Notes under the pieces: generated by a model
Database searches by the model: none
The model's input: only the letters and a program-made list of their open reading frames with translations
Told to the model about the DNA's origin: nothing
Part shown: piece after piece, positions 61,292 to 64,000 of the stretch
Position numbering within the stretch: position 1 is the first letter of the stretch
Layout of the letters: each line of letters opens with the position of its first letter
Source of the DNA: Anniella stebbinsi
Lineage: Eukaryota; Chordata; Lepidosauria; Squamata; Anniellidae
Assembly: GCA_029215795.1 (NCBI GenBank)
Contig: JARDYH010000002.1
Span: forward strand, 275,226,310-275,290,309
Direction of reading: 5' to 3'
DNA: 64,000 nt
Program-made: the position numbers and the translations under genes

Positions 61292-61820
61292 GGCTGTTTC
61301 TACACCAGCCTTTTGAGGTGGGATAGCCACTGGGTGGTCCCTGTGAGTCCAAATGACGCACAGGGACTCCTGGGGGTAGGGGGATGGGCACGGGTTTTCC
61401 CCGAGATAAGGGATCCCTGGGGAAACCCAATTCTTCCCGCGGTCCCGAGAAGATCCCAAGACTACGGGAGGTGTGGGCGCCTGTTCCATCTGTTCCCGCA
61501 AGTAAGCGGGCATGAGAAATGGGCACAGAGCCATGCGGCGCGCCTCTGTGCCCATCAGGGGAGGGGTGAAACAAGTCCACTATCCCCAGGATGGCGGGGG
61601 GGGCAATTTTGGGGTTTGTTTGTTTTTTTAAAAAAGTACTTACCTTTTCATTGGAGAGCAAGTGTGCTCTTTGCGAATCGTCAGGGGAAAAAATGGCAGG
61701 TGTGACTCTGCAACGGATCGTCGTACTTTCTATTTGCATTACAGTGACGATCCCGAAAGCAGGTACTTCTGGGATGGTCCCTCCTCCCTCCCTCTACACC
61801 CCTATGGTGTTGAAAGGCCC
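61292..61820 (-). mobile_element. GC-rich non-autonomous DNA transposon, copy D
   Basis: GGCTGTTTCTACACCAGCC on the left and ACACCCCTATGGTGTTGAAAGGCCC on the right (inverted relative to copies A and C). It contains CTATCCCCAGGATGGCGGGG, the complement of the family's CCATCCTGGGGATGG block. TCA flanks both sides. Confidence 0.6.
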
Positions 61821-62267
61821 TCAGATTGCAGGGTGGGAGATTCTTTCAATGCTCCTCCCACCACCAAAAAAAACCAATCGCTCCTGAATGGGCCACATGT
61901 TCCCTGAATTGTACTACTTCAGACTGCAAGAGTAGCCATTACCTGTTTCAAATGCTCTGAACTGTGGTGGGTGTGGAGGTGCAGGAGAGAGAATCTTCCT
62001 GCATACAGAATCCTAGCACATCAGGGAAAAGGCAGGCTAGAATGCCACTCTCTGATGTGCAAATTCCCCCCCCCTTCAATTTTGTCTGGGGGCTATTACA
62101 TGCTAGCCCAAAGGACACTGTAGAACCTCCTGAGGCCTGCTGTAATATACAGTATTAGCTAGGCACTTCCAGAATACAATCTCCTGCATCCACCAGGACT
62201 TAGACGCCAGTGTTATAGCAGGTGAATCAAGCAAGGTATCCAGATCACAGTCTTGTACAGTTTTCTT
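61821..62267. other. Intergenic, nothing recognised
   Basis: No gene or clear repeat; short sequence GAATGGGCCACATG near 61885 also occurs near 58845. Confidence 0.35.
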
Positions 62268-64000
62268 AGATTTATTTATTTATTTATTTATTACATTTGT
62301 ATACCGCCCCACAGCCGAAGCTCTCTGGGTGGTTTACATAGGATTAAAAACAATTAAAAACAATATACAAAAATTAAAACAGCAAAAACATACAACATAC
62401 ACACAATCTGTACATTTAAAACCACATCAACACTTCAAAAAGCTACAAAAACAAAACAAAACAAACCCAGGCTTCTCAGATATTGCCAAATGCCTGAGAG
62501 AAGAGGAAAGTCTTGACCTGGTGCCGAAAAGATAACAATGTTGGTGCCAGGCGGGCCTCATCGGGGAGATCGTTCCACAATTGGGGAGCCACCACAGAGA
62601 AGGCCCTCTCTCTTGTTGCCAACCTCCGAGCTTCCCTCGGAGGAGGCACTCGGAGGAGGGCCTTAGATGTTGAACGTAGTGTTCGGGTAGGTTAATGTCG
62701 GGAAAGGCGTTCCATCAGGTATTGTGGTCCCAAGCCGTGTAAGGCTTTATAGGTTAAAACCGGAAACATACAGGCAGCCAATGCAAGCGGGCCAGAGTAG
62801 GTCTTATATGTTCGAACCTACTGGTTCCAGTTATCAATCTGGCCGCTGCATTTTGCACAAGCTGCAGCTTCCGAACCACCTTCAAAGGCAACCCCACGTA
62901 GAGTGCATTGCAGTAATCTAACTTGGAGGTTACCAGAGCATGGACAACTGAAGCCAGGTTATCCCTGTCTAGATAGGAACGTAGCTGGGCCACCAACCGA
63001 AGTTGGTAGAAGGCACTCCATGGCACTGAGGCCACCTGTGCCTCAAGTGACAGAGATGGTTCTAGGAGAACCACCAAGCTACAAACTCGCTCCTTCAAGG
63101 GGAGTGCAACCCCATCCAGAACAGGTTGAACACCCTCCATCCGGTCAGCGGAACCACCCACTAACAGCGTCTCAGTCTTGTCTGGATTGAATTTCAGTTT
63201 ATTAGCCCTCATCCAGTCCATTGTCGCAGCCAGGCACTGGTTCAGCACATCCACAGCCTCACCTGATGAAGATGAAAAGGAGAAATAGAGCTGCGTGTCA
63301 TCAGCGTACTGATGACAATGCACTCCAAAACTCCGGATGACTGCACTCAACGGTTTCATGTAGATGTTGAACAGCATGGGGGACAAAACTGACCCCTGCG
63401 GAACCCCATACTGTAGAATCCACGGGGCCGAGCAATGTTCCCCAAGCACCACCTTCTGGAGCCGATCCCCCAAGTAGGAGCGGAACCACTGCAATGCAGT
63501 GCCTCCCACTCCCAACTCAGCCAGTCGTCCCAGAAGGATACCATGGTCGATGGTATCAAAAGCCGCTGAGAGATCAAGGAGAATCAACAGAGTCACACTC
63601 CCCCTGTCTTTCTCCCGACATAGGTCATCATACAGGGCGACCAAGGCTGTTTCTGTACCAAACCCAGGCCTGAAACCCGACTGAAATGGATCCAGATAAT
63701 CAGTCTCATCCAAGAGTGCCTGGAGCTAGCTCGCAACCACCCACTCCAGGATCTTGCCCAGGAATGGAACATTTGCTACTGGCCTGTAGTTATTAAGATT
63801 TTCAGGGTCCAGGGAAGATTTCTTTAGGAGTGGTCTCACTGCCGCCTCTTTCAGGAGGCCTGGGACCACTCCCTCTTGCAAAGAGGCATTAATCACTTTC
63901 CTGGCCCAGCCAGTTGTTCCATCCCTGCTAGCTTTTATTAGCCAAGAGGGCAAGGATCCAATATGGAAGTGGTTGCACGAACCTGTCCAAGCACCTTGTC
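62268..64000 (-). mobile_element. L2-clade LINE, nearly intact RT, runs off the window
   Basis: On the - strand: AAAVRPLLKKSSLDPENLNNYRPVAN, one in-frame TAG (63726-63728), then an open stretch of about 320 residues with [40 protein letters not shown], the YADD active site at 63297-63308, LKFNPDKTETLLVG and LQLVQNAAARLITGTSRFEH before LHWLPVCFRF. A one-base deletion near 63945 shifts frame upstream. The 3' end (62268-62345) has the type-2 hairpin CCGCCC...GGGCGG and (AAAT)n. The endonuclease part, if present, lies outside the window. Confidence 0.92.

Noticed and set aside
61140..61739. 199-aa ORF on the - strand and 170-aa ORF on the + strand
   Set aside because: They cover copy D of the GC-rich transposon; no domain seen, and the + and - frames overlap fully.
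1..64000. CRISPR array, operon or prokaryotic defence system
   Set aside because: Spliced eukaryotic gene, vertebrate retroelements, microsatellites and no regularly spaced identical repeats. The minisatellite at 3498 is diverged and irregular.

Overview
The window is vertebrate nuclear DNA, most likely from a squamate reptile (lizard). It contains one protein-coding gene, A1CF (APOBEC1 complementation factor), on the + strand. All eleven coding exons lie between 1318 and 46871 and splice in phase to a 590-residue protein plus stop. The squamate assignment is an inference. It rests on a clear but non-mammalian A1CF sequence, no Alu or L1, abundant L2/CR1-clade LINEs, tRNA-derived and MIR-like SINEs, many fold-back DNA transposons, and a Ty1/copia retrotransposon.

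Layout: 1-1317 is 5' flank or 5' non-coding sequence holding two short MITEs and a LINE tail. 1318-46871 is A1CF, whose introns (0.9 to 8.7 kb) carry nearly all the mobile DNA. RRM1 is encoded by exons 2-3, RRM2 by exon 4, RRM3 by exons 5-6, the linker and nuclear-localisation region by exons 7-8, and the C-terminal double-stranded-RNA-binding-like domain by exons 8-10. 46872-64000 is 3' UTR and intergenic DNA with no second host gene that I can recognise; a nearly intact L2 reverse-transcriptase ORF runs off the right edge on the - strand.

The accessory DNA is the rich part. (i) A Ty1/copia element (14555-18929, - strand) has both LTRs, a polypurine tract, a 5-bp target duplication with one mismatch, and a primer site matching the internal anticodon-half of initiator tRNA-Met. 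It is deleted for gag/protease and most of RT, and three later insertions interrupt it. (ii) A 320-bp fold-back hAT-type MITE has four copies with perfect 8-bp target duplications. A fifth copy has mismatched ends and no duplication, as expected of a recombinant. (iii) Several other palindromic families were dated or bounded through target duplications or nested empty sites. (iv) There are L2 LINEs with two different 3' hairpins, an R4-like fragment, a CR1-like fragment and SINEs.

I found no CRISPR array, operon or prokaryotic system. The clearest biological observation about the host gene is a tandem 3' splice site, 24 nt apart, at exon 8. It would reproduce the two mammalian A1CF isoforms that differ by EIYMNVPV. 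All positions and counts were worked out by eye from the sequence; statements about families are from general knowledge, and no database search was run.
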